Positions 24,881 through 33,696 of a stretch of DNA of 64,000 bases are shown piece after piece. A model generated the notes under the pieces. That model was given only the letters and a program-made list of their open reading frames with translations, searched no databases and was not told the origin of the DNA. The stretch covers positions 124,001 to 188,000 of the forward strand of contig NZ_QPCG01000006.1 in assembly GCF_003351025.1 (NCBI RefSeq), read 5' to 3'. Each line of letters starts with the position of its first letter. The first letter of the stretch is position 1. Source of the stretch: Mucilaginibacter endophyticus. GTDB lineage: Bacteria; Bacteroidota; Bacteroidia; Sphingobacteriales; Sphingobacteriaceae. A program made the translations under genes and the position numbers.

Positions 24881-24923
24881 TGAAAAAACGCTATTTTTAA
24901 ACCAAACTATAAACAAGCCATTT

Positions 24924-26090
24924 ATGAGAAACTTAATTAAAGGTATTTCTTTAACAATTTTACCCGCCTGTAGCCTATATTTGGCTGCTTGTAATCAAAC
25001 TTCAACCTCACAGAAAAACACTACTATGGCGGATAGCACCAAAACCACTGCATCAGCATTCGAAAAAACAATCGATGGAAAACAAACCCATCTTTTCACC
25101 CTTAAAAACAAAAACGGCTTAACTGCTACCATCACCAACTACGGCGGCAGAGTGGTAAGCCTGTCGGTACCTGATAAAAACGGTAAGCTAACCGACGTTG
25201 TTTTGGGCTTTGACGATGTAGAAGGTTTTGAGAAATCAACCGAACGTTACTATGGCGCTACTATTGGTCGCTATGGTAACCGTATTGCCAAAGGTCATTT
25301 TAAAATTGATGGCAAAGATTACCAGTCGTCAATAAACAATACGCCAAACACGCTGCATGGTGGTAAACATGGTTTCCAGGAAGTGGTTTGGGATGGCAAA
25401 ATGATTGATTCATCTACTGTTGAGCTTACCTATCTTTCAAAAGATATGGAAGAAGGTTTTCCTGGTAACCTCAATGTTAAAGTTACTTACAGCCTTACAG
25501 ATGATAACTCATTTAAATGCCAGTACGAGGCTACAACTGATAAAAAAACAGTTGTTAACCTTACTAACCACGCGTTCTTTAACTTAAATGGCGAAGGTAG
25601 CGGTACTATTCTTGATCACGTAGTGCAGATAGATGCAGATAACTATTTACCGGTTGATGCAGGCCTGATCCCTACCGGCAAACTTGAAAAAGTTGCAGGT
25701 ACTCCGTTTGATTTCACCAAACCTGAAACTATTGGCAAACGCATTAATGTGGACAATGTTCAATTAAAAGATGGTAAAGGTTATGATCATAACTTTGTGT
25801 TAAACAAGCATGACCTGAGCACCCCTATTGCTACAGTTATTGGTGATAAAAGCGGTATCAAAATGGAAGTATTTACCGAAGAACCTGGCTTACAGTTTTA
25901 CAGCGGTAACTTTATGCAGGCTAAAAACGTGATGAAACGTGGTATCAAAGATGAGTACCGTACATCATTCGCTATGGAAACTCAGCATTTTCCTGATTCT
26001 CCAAATCAACCACAGTTCCCATCAACAGAGTTGAAACCGGGCGATACTTATAAAACTCAGTCACTTTATAAGTTTTCGGTTGTAAAATAG
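24924..26090 (+). CDS. galM: Aldose 1-epimerase (galactose mutarotase), lipoprotein
   Basis: 388 residues from ATG at 24924. The N-terminus (MRNLIKGISLTILPACSLYLAAC) has a signal peptide and lipobox LAAC, with lipid-modified cysteine at about residue 23, so the enzyme should be anchored in the periplasm or cell surface. Mutarotase features are TNYGGRVVSLSVP, GRYGNRIAKGHF, NNTPNTLHGGKHGFQ with catalytic His, TNHAFFNL, and EPGLQFYSGN. It interconverts alpha and beta sugar anomers before import. It is cotranscribed with galT and ends in a terminator. Confidence 0.93.
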   Translation: MRNLIKGISLTILPACSLYLAACNQTSTSQKNTTMADSTKTTASAFEKTIDGKQTHLFTLKNKNGLTATITNYGGRVVSLSVPDKNGKLTDVVLGFDDVEGFEKSTERYYGATIGRYGNRIAKGHFKIDGKDYQSSINNTPNTLHGGKHGFQEVVWDGKMIDSSTVELTYLSKDMEEGFPGNLNVKVTYSLTDDNSFKCQYEATTDKKTVVNLTNHAFFNLNGEGSGTILDHVVQIDADNYLPVDAGLIPTGKLEKVAGTPFDFTKPETIGKRINVDNVQLKDGKGYDHNFVLNKHDLSTPIATVIGDKSGIKMEVFTEEPGLQFYSGNFMQAKNVMKRGIKDEYRTSFAMETQHFPDSPNQPQFPSTELKPGDTYKTQSLYKFSVVK

Positions 26091-26108
26091 TTGAATGCTC
26101 CAATATTG

Positions 26109-26139
26109 AAAGTCCTGCCCCAAAGGCGGGACTTTTTGT
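26109..26139 (+). terminator. Terminator of galT-galM
   Basis: AAAGTCCTGCC pairs with GGCGGGACTTT (one wobble), loop CCAAA, then T-run. It begins 18 bp after the galM stop. Confidence 0.85.
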
Positions 26140-26247
26140 TTTATGTAAATATGATGCGTTTGTTAAGCAGATTTAAAACAAACCTAAACTTTTTAAGGTT
26201 AGAAGGTTAATTAATAACAATCTGTTTACCTATCTATAAAAAACATC

Positions 26248-26733
26248 ATGATTGACAATTCAACCCAACCAGAAGAAAAAGGATTTTTCGAGAAGGTTAA
26301 AGAAACAATTGAAAGCCTTTGGGAAGGCACAAAAGACACAGCCGAAGACGTAAAAGAAGCAGCCGAAGAAAAAATAGAAGATATAAAAGAAAAAGTAACC
26401 GCTAAAAAAGCCACTACTGCCAAAAAAGTAGCAACGGCGAAAACAGCAGCAACAAACAAAGCTGCCGCGGTAACAGCCAAGGCCAAAACAACGGCTTCGG
26501 AAGTAAAAGCTAAAGCAGAAACCAAGGCTAAAGCCATCACCACCAAAGCGAAAGATGAGGCAGCAAGTGCTAAGAAAGCCGTAGCTGAAGTAAAAGCCAA
26601 AGCGGCAACCAAAGCTAAAGCCATTACCACAAAAGCCAAAACCGAAGCTACAGAAGCTAAAAAGGCCGTAGCATCTAAAACGGCAAAAGCTACTACTGCA
26701 GTTAACAAGAAAGCTACTGCGGCTTCAAAGTAA
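26248..26733 (+). CDS. Lys/Ala-rich repeat protein (histone H1-like or LEA-like)
   Basis: 161 residues, nearly all Lys, Ala, Thr and Glu. The first 50 residues are acidic and amphipathic, with EDVKEAAEEKIEDIKEKV. From about 85 to 142 two 29-residue units (EVKAKA...AKKAVA) follow in tandem. It is a helical repeat protein like bacterial histone H1-like or LEA/apolipoprotein-like stress proteins. DNA binding is possible through the basic tail but not shown. There is no signal peptide. It has no operon partner; galM ends 157 bp upstream with its own terminator. Confidence 0.7.
   Translation: MIDNSTQPEEKGFFEKVKETIESLWEGTKDTAEDVKEAAEEKIEDIKEKVTAKKATTAKKVATAKTAATNKAAAVTAKAKTTASEVKAKAETKAKAITTKAKDEAASAKKAVAEVKAKAATKAKAITTKAKTEATEAKKAVASKTAKATTAVNKKATAASK
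26500..26673 (+). repeat. 87-bp tandem repeat inside the Lys/Ala-rich gene
   Basis: Two consecutive 87-bp units encode 29 residues each, differing at four positions. Confidence 0.75.
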
Positions 26734-26863
26734 ATTACAATTTTCCTCAGACTTACAAAGTTTTAAAAACTTCGTAAGTCTTCCTCTCTCCCATCCTCAA
26801 TTCATCCCTCAAACAAACAATTTTGAAAAATAAATTAAGACTGCCATTGACATCAATTTAATT

Positions 26864-26881
26864 AATCGTAATATTGCAATA
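26864..26881 (+). promoter_or_regulatory. ArsR operator, copy 1
   Basis: AATCGTAATATTGCAATA, six bases before the arsR ATG, with the 12-bp dyad ATATTGCAATAT at its centre. An identical 18-bp copy is at 27234-27251. Its position before both genes suggests it is the ArsR binding site. Confidence 0.6.
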
Positions 26882-26886
26882 TAATT

Positions 26887-27216
26887 ATGGGCATTACCAA
26901 AACAGAAATATTTACCGACGAGCAGAATAAACTGGCGCTACAGCTTAAGGCTATCGCCCATCCTGCCCGCATTGCCATTCTACAACTCATTATTGAGGCA
27001 AAGGCTTGTATTTGTGGTGATTTGTCATCTGAATTAGGCCTGGCGCAGCCCACGGTATCTCAACACCTTAAAGAGTTGAAGAACGCCGGTTTGATACAAG
27101 GTACTATTGAGGGTGTAAGCGTTTGTTATTGCATTGAACCCCAGGCCTGGAAAAACCTGAATAATGAGTTAAACAAATTGTTCTCATCTTACAAAGGCAT
27201 TAATAGCTGCTGCTAA
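26887..27216 (+). CDS. arsR: ArsR/SmtB family repressor of the arsenic operon
   Basis: 109 residues. The winged helix-turn-helix includes PARIAILQLIIEAKACICGDLSS and LAQPTVSQHLKELKNAGLI. The cysteines of ACICGDL sit in the helix used by As(III)-sensing ArsR proteins, and a CC pair closes the protein (NSCC). When As(III) binds, it should release DNA. Operator copies precede this gene and arsM. It leads arsR-arsM-arsC-acr3 on one strand. Confidence 0.93.
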   Translation: MGITKTEIFTDEQNKLALQLKAIAHPARIAILQLIIEAKACICGDLSSELGLAQPTVSQHLKELKNAGLIQGTIEGVSVCYCIEPQAWKNLNNELNKLFSSYKGINSCC

Positions 27217-27233
27217 AATTTTTTGATGATATC

Positions 27234-27251
27234 AATCGTAATATTGCAATA
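27234..27251 (+). promoter_or_regulatory. ArsR operator, copy 2
   Basis: Identical to the 18-bp copy at 26864-26881, five bases before the arsM ATG. The downstream half of the dyad is one base less symmetrical here (CAATAA). Confidence 0.55.
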
Positions 27252-27256
27252 AACAA

Positions 27257-28090
27257 ATGAAAACAAACGAGGAATTAAAAGAATTGGTAAAACTGAAATA
27301 CAGCGAAATAGCCTTACAGGATAAGGATACCAATCAATCGTCATGCTGCGGCGCAGGATGCTGCTCAACCGAGGTTTATAATATCATGAGCGAAGACTAT
27401 ACCGAGCTGCAGGGGTATAATGCCGATGCCGACCTTGGTTTAGGATGCGGTTTGCCTACTCAATTTGCCGAAATTAAAAAGGGAGATACCGTTATTGACC
27501 TTGGCAGCGGCGCGGGTAACGATTGCTTTATTGCCCGTGCTGAAACCGGCGAAACAGGCAAAGTGATCGGTATTGATTTTACAGAAGCAATGATTAGCAA
27601 GGCCCGCGAAAATGCGGAAAAGCTTGGCTTTAACAACGTAGAATTTCGCCTGGGCGATATTGAGCATATGCCGGTTACAGCTAATGTAGCCGACGTAATT
27701 GTAAGCAACTGTGTTTTGAACCTGGTACCGGATAAAAATGCAGTTATCAAAGACATCTATCGGGTATTGAAACCCGGCGGGCACTTTAGCATTTCGGACA
27801 TCGTGCTAACCGGCGAGTTACCGGAAAAACTCAGGACAGCGGCCGAAATGTATGCAGGCTGCGTGTCCGGAGCCATCCAAAAAGACGACTATCTGGAGTT
27901 CATCAGCAAAAATGGTTTTGTGAATATCACCATACAAAAGGAAAAACCCATAGTAATTCCCGACGATATCTTAGCTAATTACCTGTCGGCAGATGAGATT
28001 GCCGAATTCAAAAATAGCAACGGAGCTATTGTAAGTGTTACTGTTTACGCCGAAAAACCTAAAGCATGCTGCGAACCCGGCTGCTGTTAA
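27257..28090 (+). CDS. arsM: Arsenite methyltransferase ArsM
   Basis: 277 residues. SAM-binding motif DLGSGAGNDCF is at 81-91. The arsenic-binding cysteines are C64 (GLGCG), C152 (VSNCVLNLVP) and C202 (YAGCVSGA), the three expected. Extra cysteine clusters lie at 30-36 (CCGAGCC) and at the C-terminus (CCEPGCC). It transfers methyl groups from S-adenosylmethionine to As(III), giving volatile products. The gene follows arsR and starts 10 bp before arsC. Confidence 0.94.
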   Translation: MKTNEELKELVKLKYSEIALQDKDTNQSSCCGAGCCSTEVYNIMSEDYTELQGYNADADLGLGCGLPTQFAEIKKGDTVIDLGSGAGNDCFIARAETGETGKVIGIDFTEAMISKARENAEKLGFNNVEFRLGDIEHMPVTANVADVIVSNCVLNLVPDKNAVIKDIYRVLKPGGHFSISDIVLTGELPEKLRTAAEMYAGCVSGAIQKDDYLEFISKNGFVNITIQKEKPIVIPDDILANYLSADEIAEFKNSNGAIVSVTVYAEKPKACCEPGCC

Positions 28091-28100
28091 TCAATAATAA

Positions 28101-28526
28101 ATGAAAAATGTATTAGTATTATGCACAGGCAATAGTTGCCGAAGCCAGATAGCCGAAGGATATTTAAAACATTTTGCCGGCGATAGCGCAAAGATATATA
28201 GCGCAGGTATTGAAACACATGGCGTAAACCCCAAAGCCATTAAAATAATGGCAGAGGATGGCATTGATATTTCCGGCCACACATCAAACCATGTTGATGA
28301 ATATGCCGATGTTAAATTTGACTATGTGATCACTGTTTGTGATAACGCCAAAGAAGCCTGTCCGTTTTTTCCGGGAGATGTAAAACGTTTCCACCATAAT
28401 TTCCCGGATCCGGCAAAAGCCCGTGGTACCGAAGATGAGGTGATGGATGAATTTAGAAAAGTACGGGAGCAGATCAAAGTATATGCCCGGGAGTTTGTGA
28501 TGGGCTATTTAACAGAAAGGCCTTAA
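28101..28526 (+). CDS. arsC: Arsenate reductase ArsC, low-molecular-weight phosphatase type
   Basis: 141 residues. The P-loop CTGNSCRS has nucleophile C8. The cysteines C80 (ITVCD) and C87 (EACPFF) complete the thioredoxin-coupled relay. It reduces As(V) to As(III), the form handled by ArsM and the efflux pump. It is 10 bp downstream of arsM and one base upstream of acr3, so the genes are cotranscribed. Confidence 0.95.
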   Translation: MKNVLVLCTGNSCRSQIAEGYLKHFAGDSAKIYSAGIETHGVNPKAIKIMAEDGIDISGHTSNHVDEYADVKFDYVITVCDNAKEACPFFPGDVKRFHHNFPDPAKARGTEDEVMDEFRKVREQIKVYAREFVMGYLTERP

Positions 28527-28527
28527 T

Positions 28528-29610
28528 ATGTCTGCCAATAATTGTGCTCCGGCCATTGAACGAAAACGGCTTGGTTTTATTGACCGTTATCTTACCGTCT
28601 GGATTTTCCTGGCTATGATTATAGGGGTTGCCATAGGCTATTTTATACCTTCCTCATCAGGCTTTATCAACTCATTTTCAACCGGTACAACCAATATCCC
28701 CCTGGCCATCGGGCTTATATTGATGATGTACCCACCGCTTGCCAAAGTAAAATACGAACATATGGGCAAAGTGTTTAAGGATGTTAAAGTCTTGAGTGCG
28801 TCCCTGTTTTTAAACTGGATCATAGGGCCGGTACTGATGTTCATATTGGCATTAGTTTTCCTGCATAGCTACCCCGAGTATATGGTAGGGCTCATACTCA
28901 TCGGGCTTGCACGTTGTATTGCCATGGTGGTGGTGTGGAATGAACTTGCCGATGGCAACCGTGAATACGCTGCGGGTCTGATAGCTTTGAACAGTATTTT
29001 CCAGATACTTTTATACAGTGTGTACGCTTATATTTTCATAACCGTACTACCGCCCTTATTCGGCTTTAAGGGCCTTCAGATTCATATCACCGTAATTCAG
29101 ATTGCTAAAAGTGTAGGGGTTTATCTGGGAATTCCATTTGCCGCAGGAATCATTAGTCGTTATACTTTAATTAAGTTAAAGGGTATTGATTGGTTTCAGC
29201 AAAAGTTTGTTCCCTTTATTTCACCTGTTACGTTAATCGCGCTTTTGTTTACTATTATAGTTATGTTTAGCCTTAAAGGCAGACTTATCGTACAGATCCC
29301 AATGGACGTTGTACATATTGCTATACCGCTGGTACTGTACTTTGCCATTATGTTTTTACTGAGTTTCTTTACTGGCAGATACTTCGGCGCCGATTATTCA
29401 AAAAGCACATCGATAGCCTTTACAGCTACCGGCAATAATTTTGAGCTGGCCATCGCGGTGTCAATAGGCGTATTTGGTATTAACTCGGGTCAGGCCTTTG
29501 CCGGGGTAATAGGCCCGTTGGTTGAGGTACCGGCTTTGATAGCACTGGTTAACGCGGCATTTTGGCTTCGGCGGAAATATTATACTAAAGAAACCGAAAC
29601 TGTGAACTAA
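28528..29610 (+). CDS. acr3: ACR3-family arsenite efflux transporter
   Basis: 360 residues, about ten membrane helices, the usual size. Family segments include IPSSSGFINSFS, LNWIIGPVLMF, GLARCIAMVVVWNELADG with the conserved Cys, and FTATGNNFELAIAVSIGVFG. It exports As(III) across the inner membrane using the proton gradient. One base separates it from arsC, suggesting coupled translation. Confidence 0.95.
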   Translation: MSANNCAPAIERKRLGFIDRYLTVWIFLAMIIGVAIGYFIPSSSGFINSFSTGTTNIPLAIGLILMMYPPLAKVKYEHMGKVFKDVKVLSASLFLNWIIGPVLMFILALVFLHSYPEYMVGLILIGLARCIAMVVVWNELADGNREYAAGLIALNSIFQILLYSVYAYIFITVLPPLFGFKGLQIHITVIQIAKSVGVYLGIPFAAGIISRYTLIKLKGIDWFQQKFVPFISPVTLIALLFTIIVMFSLKGRLIVQIPMDVVHIAIPLVLYFAIMFLLSFFTGRYFGADYSKSTSIAFTATGNNFELAIAVSIGVFGINSGQAFAGVIGPLVEVPALIALVNAAFWLRRKYYTKETETVN

Positions 29611-29633
29611 AGACCGGCTGACGATATAGGCAC

Positions 29634-29666
29634 AAAAAAAGCGATTGGTTTTCCAATCGCTTTTTT
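29634..29666. terminator. Bidirectional terminator between acr3 and the phoB-like gene
   Basis: A run of A, then GCGATTGG, loop TTTT, CCAATCGC and a run of T. It serves both convergent genes. Confidence 0.9.
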
Positions 29667-29679
29667 AATATTCCAAACT

Positions 29680-29700
29680 CCCCCTTTAGGGGGCCGGGGG
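29680..29700. repeat. GC-rich hairpin CCCCCTTTAGGGGG followed by a G run
   Basis: A short palindrome CCCCC-TTTA-GGGGG followed by CCGGGGGG. It resembles a dispersed intergenic sequence common in Bacteroidota. Confidence 0.4.
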
Positions 29701-29702
29701 GC

Positions 29703-30392
29703 TTACGCCTCAAATTTGTAACCTACACCTTTTACTGTAGCAACACAATCGTCGCCCAGTTTTTCGCGTAGTTTACGAATGTGTACGTCGATGGTACGGT
29801 TGGTAACCACTACCGAATCTTCCCAGATATTTTTAAGGATCACCTCACGGGTATAAACCTTGCCTGGTTTTGAAGCAAGCAGGTAAAGCAATTCAAATTC
29901 TTTTTTGGCCAATACTACCTTAACGCCGTTTTTGTAAACCAGGTAAGCTTCGCGGTCAATAACCAGATCGCCAATTTCCAGTTTGTTATCAATTACGTCT
30001 TCGGCAGGAGCATTACGGCGCAGGATTGCATTTATGCGGCTAACCAGTGCGCGGGGCTTAATAGGCTTTGCAATATAATCATCGGCACCTACGTTAAAAC
30101 CGGCAATTTCCGAATACTCTTCGCTGCGGGCTGTTAAAAACACCATAAAGGTATTTTTAAACTCAGGCATGGTGCGCATAATACGGCATGCTTCTATCCC
30201 ATCCATTTTAGGCATCATGATGTCCAGTACAATCAGATCAGGTAAGGCTTTTTTTGCTTCGGCAACGGCTTCCTGGCCATTACGCGCTAAAAACACCTGG
30301 TAACCCTCTTTTTTCAGGTTATACTCAATCAGTTCTAAAATATCCGGTTCATCATCAACAATAAGTATTTTCTGTTTTGCGGTGCTGCTCAT
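29703..30392 (-). CDS. PhoB-like two-component response regulator
   Basis: 229 residues: receiver domain with DDE at 13-15, phosphorylatable D57 in LIVLDIMMP and conserved Lys in DDYIAKPI, then an OmpR/PhoB-type winged-helix domain ending RTIDVHIRKLREKLGDD and VKGVGYKF. It acts as a DNA-binding regulator in the cytoplasm. No sensor kinase is adjacent. It is related to phosphate regulators by overall pattern, though the signal is uncertain. Confidence 0.93.
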   Translation of the reverse strand: MSSTAKQKILIVDDEPDILELIEYNLKKEGYQVFLARNGQEAVAEAKKALPDLIVLDIMMPKMDGIEACRIMRTMPEFKNTFMVFLTARSEEYSEIAGFNVGADDYIAKPIKPRALVSRINAILRRNAPAEDVIDNKLEIGDLVIDREAYLVYKNGVKVVLAKKEFELLYLLASKPGKVYTREVILKNIWEDSVVVTNRTIDVHIRKLREKLGDDCVATVKGVGYKFEA

Positions 30393-30498
30393 GTTGCGTT
30401 AATTTTTTTGTATAAAAGTATACGCTTTACAACAGCTAATAGTTAAGTTAATATTAACAAATTGTTAAACGTTACCTTATATTAACCGTAAGTTGAGG

Positions 30499-31644
30499 CT
30501 ATTTAAATGTTTTATTTAAAAAAGCTTCAAGATCGGCGCCCGTAATATTCTTGGCAACGATATTTCCCTGCGGGTCGATAATGAAATTTGACGGGATAGC
30601 CTCTATATGATAAAGCCTTTCTGTAGGGCCTTCAAAGCCATTTAAATCAGATCCATGAGCCCAGGTAAGTTTATCATCGCTGATAGCTTTTTGCCATGGG
30701 GTCTTGTCTTTGTCAAGGGATACACCTAATATATTAAAGCCTTTAGAATTAAAAGTAGCATATTGTTTAACCACATTAGGGTTTTCCTGGCGGCAAGGCT
30801 GACACCATGAAGCCCAAAAATCGATCATTACATATTTACCTTTATAGTCTGACAGTTTAATTGGTTTACCATCTATACCGTTAACAGTAAACTCAGGCGC
30901 TTTGTGCCCGATAGAAATAGGCTTAGCTTTATCCATCTGCGCAATGAATTTTTGTACAGTAGGATTATCTTTAAAATCGCCCCTGATCTCATCGGCAAAC
31001 TTAATCAGTTGAGCTTCGTATTTTGTAGGGTCAAGTGTGGTAGCCGCGTAGAAACCTGCAAGCGAGTTTTTATTGTCGTTCACAAATTTTAAAACCGCCT
31101 CACCACTTTCGTTCACGTTCTTTAAAAATATAGGCATGTATATTTTCAGCAGCGAATCGTTACGCTCACCGTGCGATTTTTCCTGGTACTCGGCAAAAAG
31201 CTTGGCGTTTTTATCGCCATAAAGGTTACTGATACGGTTAAACTCTTTTATTTTGTCCGAATCGTCAGAGCCTTTAATGGTATACTCGTGCTTTTTATCG
31301 TTATTGTCAGTTTCAAACTCGATATCATCACCATTTTTAGCAATGAAATCGTACAGGTTTTCGCCCTGCATTTCGCTGCCTTGCGGACCGGTATTGCCTA
31401 CTCGAAGTTTAAACAGGTTTGGATAAAGCGCCACATGCTTAAACTCAAATTTGCCGCCCTCGCCCAATGATGTTGAGTCAACAATTTTTAAGCCCGAGCT
31501 ATCGGCCTCAATCAAATAAACAGCTTTAAGGGCACCGGGATTTTTGATAGTCCCAGAAACGCTGAACTGCGATTGGTTTTTACAAGAGTACATACCGGCG
31601 CTTAGCAATAACAATGCGCCGGCAGCCATATTTTTAACTTTCAT
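30499..31644 (-). CDS. TlpA-family thiol:disulfide oxidoreductase lipoprotein
   Basis: 381 residues. The N-terminus is a lipoprotein signal with cysteine C21 (SAGMYSC). Residues about 25-130 match a DUF4369-like beta-rich domain, and the C-terminal part is a thioredoxin fold with WCQPC (C281, C284). It sits in the periplasm and reduces or exchanges disulfides, a common arrangement in Bacteroidota. Its start immediately follows the gatB stop, so the two are cotranscribed. Confidence 0.9.
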   Translation of the reverse strand: MKVKNMAAGALLLLSAGMYSCKNQSQFSVSGTIKNPGALKAVYLIEADSSGLKIVDSTSLGEGGKFEFKHVALYPNLFKLRVGNTGPQGSEMQGENLYDFIAKNGDDIEFETDNNDKKHEYTIKGSDDSDKIKEFNRISNLYGDKNAKLFAEYQEKSHGERNDSLLKIYMPIFLKNVNESGEAVLKFVNDNKNSLAGFYAATTLDPTKYEAQLIKFADEIRGDFKDNPTVQKFIAQMDKAKPISIGHKAPEFTVNGIDGKPIKLSDYKGKYVMIDFWASWCQPCRQENPNVVKQYATFNSKGFNILGVSLDKDKTPWQKAISDDKLTWAHGSDLNGFEGPTERLYHIEAIPSNFIIDPQGNIVAKNITGADLEAFLNKTFK

Positions 31645-33114
31645 TTACTTAGCTTCTAATTCTTTAATCAATAGCTGGTTAGTTTTCTGCGGATCGATCT
31701 TACCTTTTGAGCTTTTCATGATCTCACCCATAAACAGGCCTAAAACGCCCTTTTTCCCCTTTTGGTATTCCTTAACCTTATCAGGATATTTAGCGATGGC
31801 ATCCTTTATAAAACGGGTTACATCATCGCCGTCAGCACTAATCAGCAGGTTAAGCTCCTTAGCCAGATCATCCGGTTTTTTACCCGGTTCCTTGATCATG
31901 GCAGGGAATAATTTGTGCGAAGCTACAGAATTATTTATCACCCCGGTGTCAATTAGTTTGATGAGGGCGGCAAGGTTTTGCGGCGTAACAGCAAAGTTAC
32001 CAATGGTTTGATTATGATCGTTCAGGTAAGAGCGTACAGCACCCATCAGCCAGTTGGCAGCAGCTTTATAATGATCAGTATGTTTTATCAGCGATTCAAA
32101 ATAAACGGCAGTATCCCTATCGGCAGTGATAACCGAAGCATCATAAGCTGTTAAACCTAATTGCTCGGTATATTTATGATACAGTTGAGCTGGCAATGCA
32201 GGTAAACCTTTACGAATGTTCTCTACGTACTCATTGCTAAGCTTTAACGGCGGTAGGTCTGGCTCGGGGAAATAACGGTAATCGTTTGCCATCTCTTTGG
32301 AGCGCAGCACCGAGGTTTCGCCGGTGTCAGCGTTAAAGTTCAGCGTATTTTGGTAGATATGGCCACCTGCTTCAATAATATTTACCTGGCGCACAAATTC
32401 GTGCTCAATGGCACGCTGTACGTTACGGATAGAGTTAAGGTTTTTTACCTCACAGCGGTTGCCATAAGTGGTCGCGCCTCTAAGCCTTACCGAAATATTG
32501 GCGTCGCAACGCATGCTACCCTCTTCCATGTTACCATCACAGATATCCAGGTAACGCAGGATCTTGCGCATCTCGGTCAGGAATTGACCAGCCTCTTCGG
32601 CACTGCGCATATCTGGTTCAGATACGATCTCAACCAGTGGCACACCTGCACGGTTCAGGTCTATCAATGAATCGGCGTGGTGCTGATCGTGCATACTTTT
32701 ACCTGCATCCTCTTCCATATGGATATGATGCAGGGCGATATTCTTTTCAGTTCCATCGGCCAGCTTCACAGGCACATAGCCTTTAAGGCATATCGGTGCC
32801 TGATCCTGGCTTATCTGGTAACCTTTAGGCAAATCGGCATAAAAATAATTTTTACGGGCGAAGCTATTATTCAGGTTGATAGTGCAATTACAGGCCAGGC
32901 CCATTTTAACGGCATATTCAACCGCTTTTTTATTAATAAAGGGCAGGGTACCGGGATGTCCCAACGATACCGCGCTAACATGGCGATTAGGTTCGGCACC
33001 AAAGGCAGCAGAATCTGCCGAGAATACCTTACTTGATGTAGATAACTGCGCGTGTACTTCGAGGCCTATCACCAACTCGTACTTTTCAGCTATCCCGTCT
33101 GCGAGAACTGTCAT
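31645..33114 (-). CDS. gatB: Aspartyl/glutamyl-tRNA amidotransferase subunit B
   Basis: 489 residues. The N-terminal half has YELVIGLEVHAQL, and the conserved YFYADLPKGYQISQ, IHMEEDAGKSMHD, and PEPDLPPL. The C-terminal YqeY-like domain reaches LLIKELEAK. It works with GatA and GatC to transamidate Glu-tRNA(Gln) or Asp-tRNA(Asn). gatA and gatC are not in the window. Start ATG at 33114 agrees with the family N-terminus. Confidence 0.96.
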   Translation of the reverse strand: MTVLADGIAEKYELVIGLEVHAQLSTSSKVFSADSAAFGAEPNRHVSAVSLGHPGTLPFINKKAVEYAVKMGLACNCTINLNNSFARKNYFYADLPKGYQISQDQAPICLKGYVPVKLADGTEKNIALHHIHMEEDAGKSMHDQHHADSLIDLNRAGVPLVEIVSEPDMRSAEEAGQFLTEMRKILRYLDICDGNMEEGSMRCDANISVRLRGATTYGNRCEVKNLNSIRNVQRAIEHEFVRQVNIIEAGGHIYQNTLNFNADTGETSVLRSKEMANDYRYFPEPDLPPLKLSNEYVENIRKGLPALPAQLYHKYTEQLGLTAYDASVITADRDTAVYFESLIKHTDHYKAAANWLMGAVRSYLNDHNQTIGNFAVTPQNLAALIKLIDTGVINNSVASHKLFPAMIKEPGKKPDDLAKELNLLISADGDDVTRFIKDAIAKYPDKVKEYQKGKKGVLGLFMGEIMKSSKGKIDPQKTNQLLIKELEAK

Positions 33115-33433
33115 AAAAATAAAAATTCAGCTATAATTTACTGAGCTATAAAAACCAAATATATAAAGATTAATACACTATCTGTGCCATTTTGCTCTTA
33201 AAAACAACGGTAAAGATGCAATAATATACTTATACGGTAGGAAACATCAGGTTTACAGTTTAGTACACATAATCAATGAGGTGTATTAACCGCACCGATG
33301 GCTTTTGAATTGCTAAATTTTCTAAGGTAAAAAGCATTAAGCCTAAAAAATCCAATTGCGACAGCGATTTATATCATTTAAAAAGTGAAAGTTAGTAACC
33401 TAAGATTAGCCTAAAGGCCGTTTGCAATAAATT
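33115..33433. other. Non-coding DNA upstream of gatB
   Basis: AT-rich, no ORF or RNA gene recognised. It continues into the 131-bp repeat at 33434. Confidence 0.4.
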
Positions 33434-33564
33434 CATTACCGTTGGTTTTAACCAACGGAGTGAAGGCCGAAAGAACTTGGCTTTAGCCCAACTATACGAG
33501 CAGATTTTGGCTAAAGCCCCTTTATCGCTTTTCAATGATCCATTGGTTAAAACCAACGGCAATG
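33434..33564. repeat. 131-bp dispersed palindromic element, copy 2
   Basis: It begins CATTACCGTTGGTTTTAACC and ends in AACCAACGGCAATG, with GGCTTTAGCC and GGCTAAAGCC in the centre. It has exactly the same length as copy 1 (17465-17595), while the internal sequence differs. A related flank (CAGCTTCTTAAATT) follows at 33605. Confidence 0.8.
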
Positions 33565-33696
33565 AAATTTTATCAACCTGTAAATGACGTTCGTTGATTT
33601 TAACAGCTTCTTAAATTTAAACCTTATGCAGATGATCCCGTCTATCAAAATACAGGCACAGCATTTGAATATGTGCCGCATATTTAGACAGACACT

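Noticed and set aside
26226..26708. A long minus-strand reading frame rich in Ala and Val opposite the Lys/Ala-rich gene
   Set aside because: It arises from the biased codons of the real gene; there is no start context or family resemblance.
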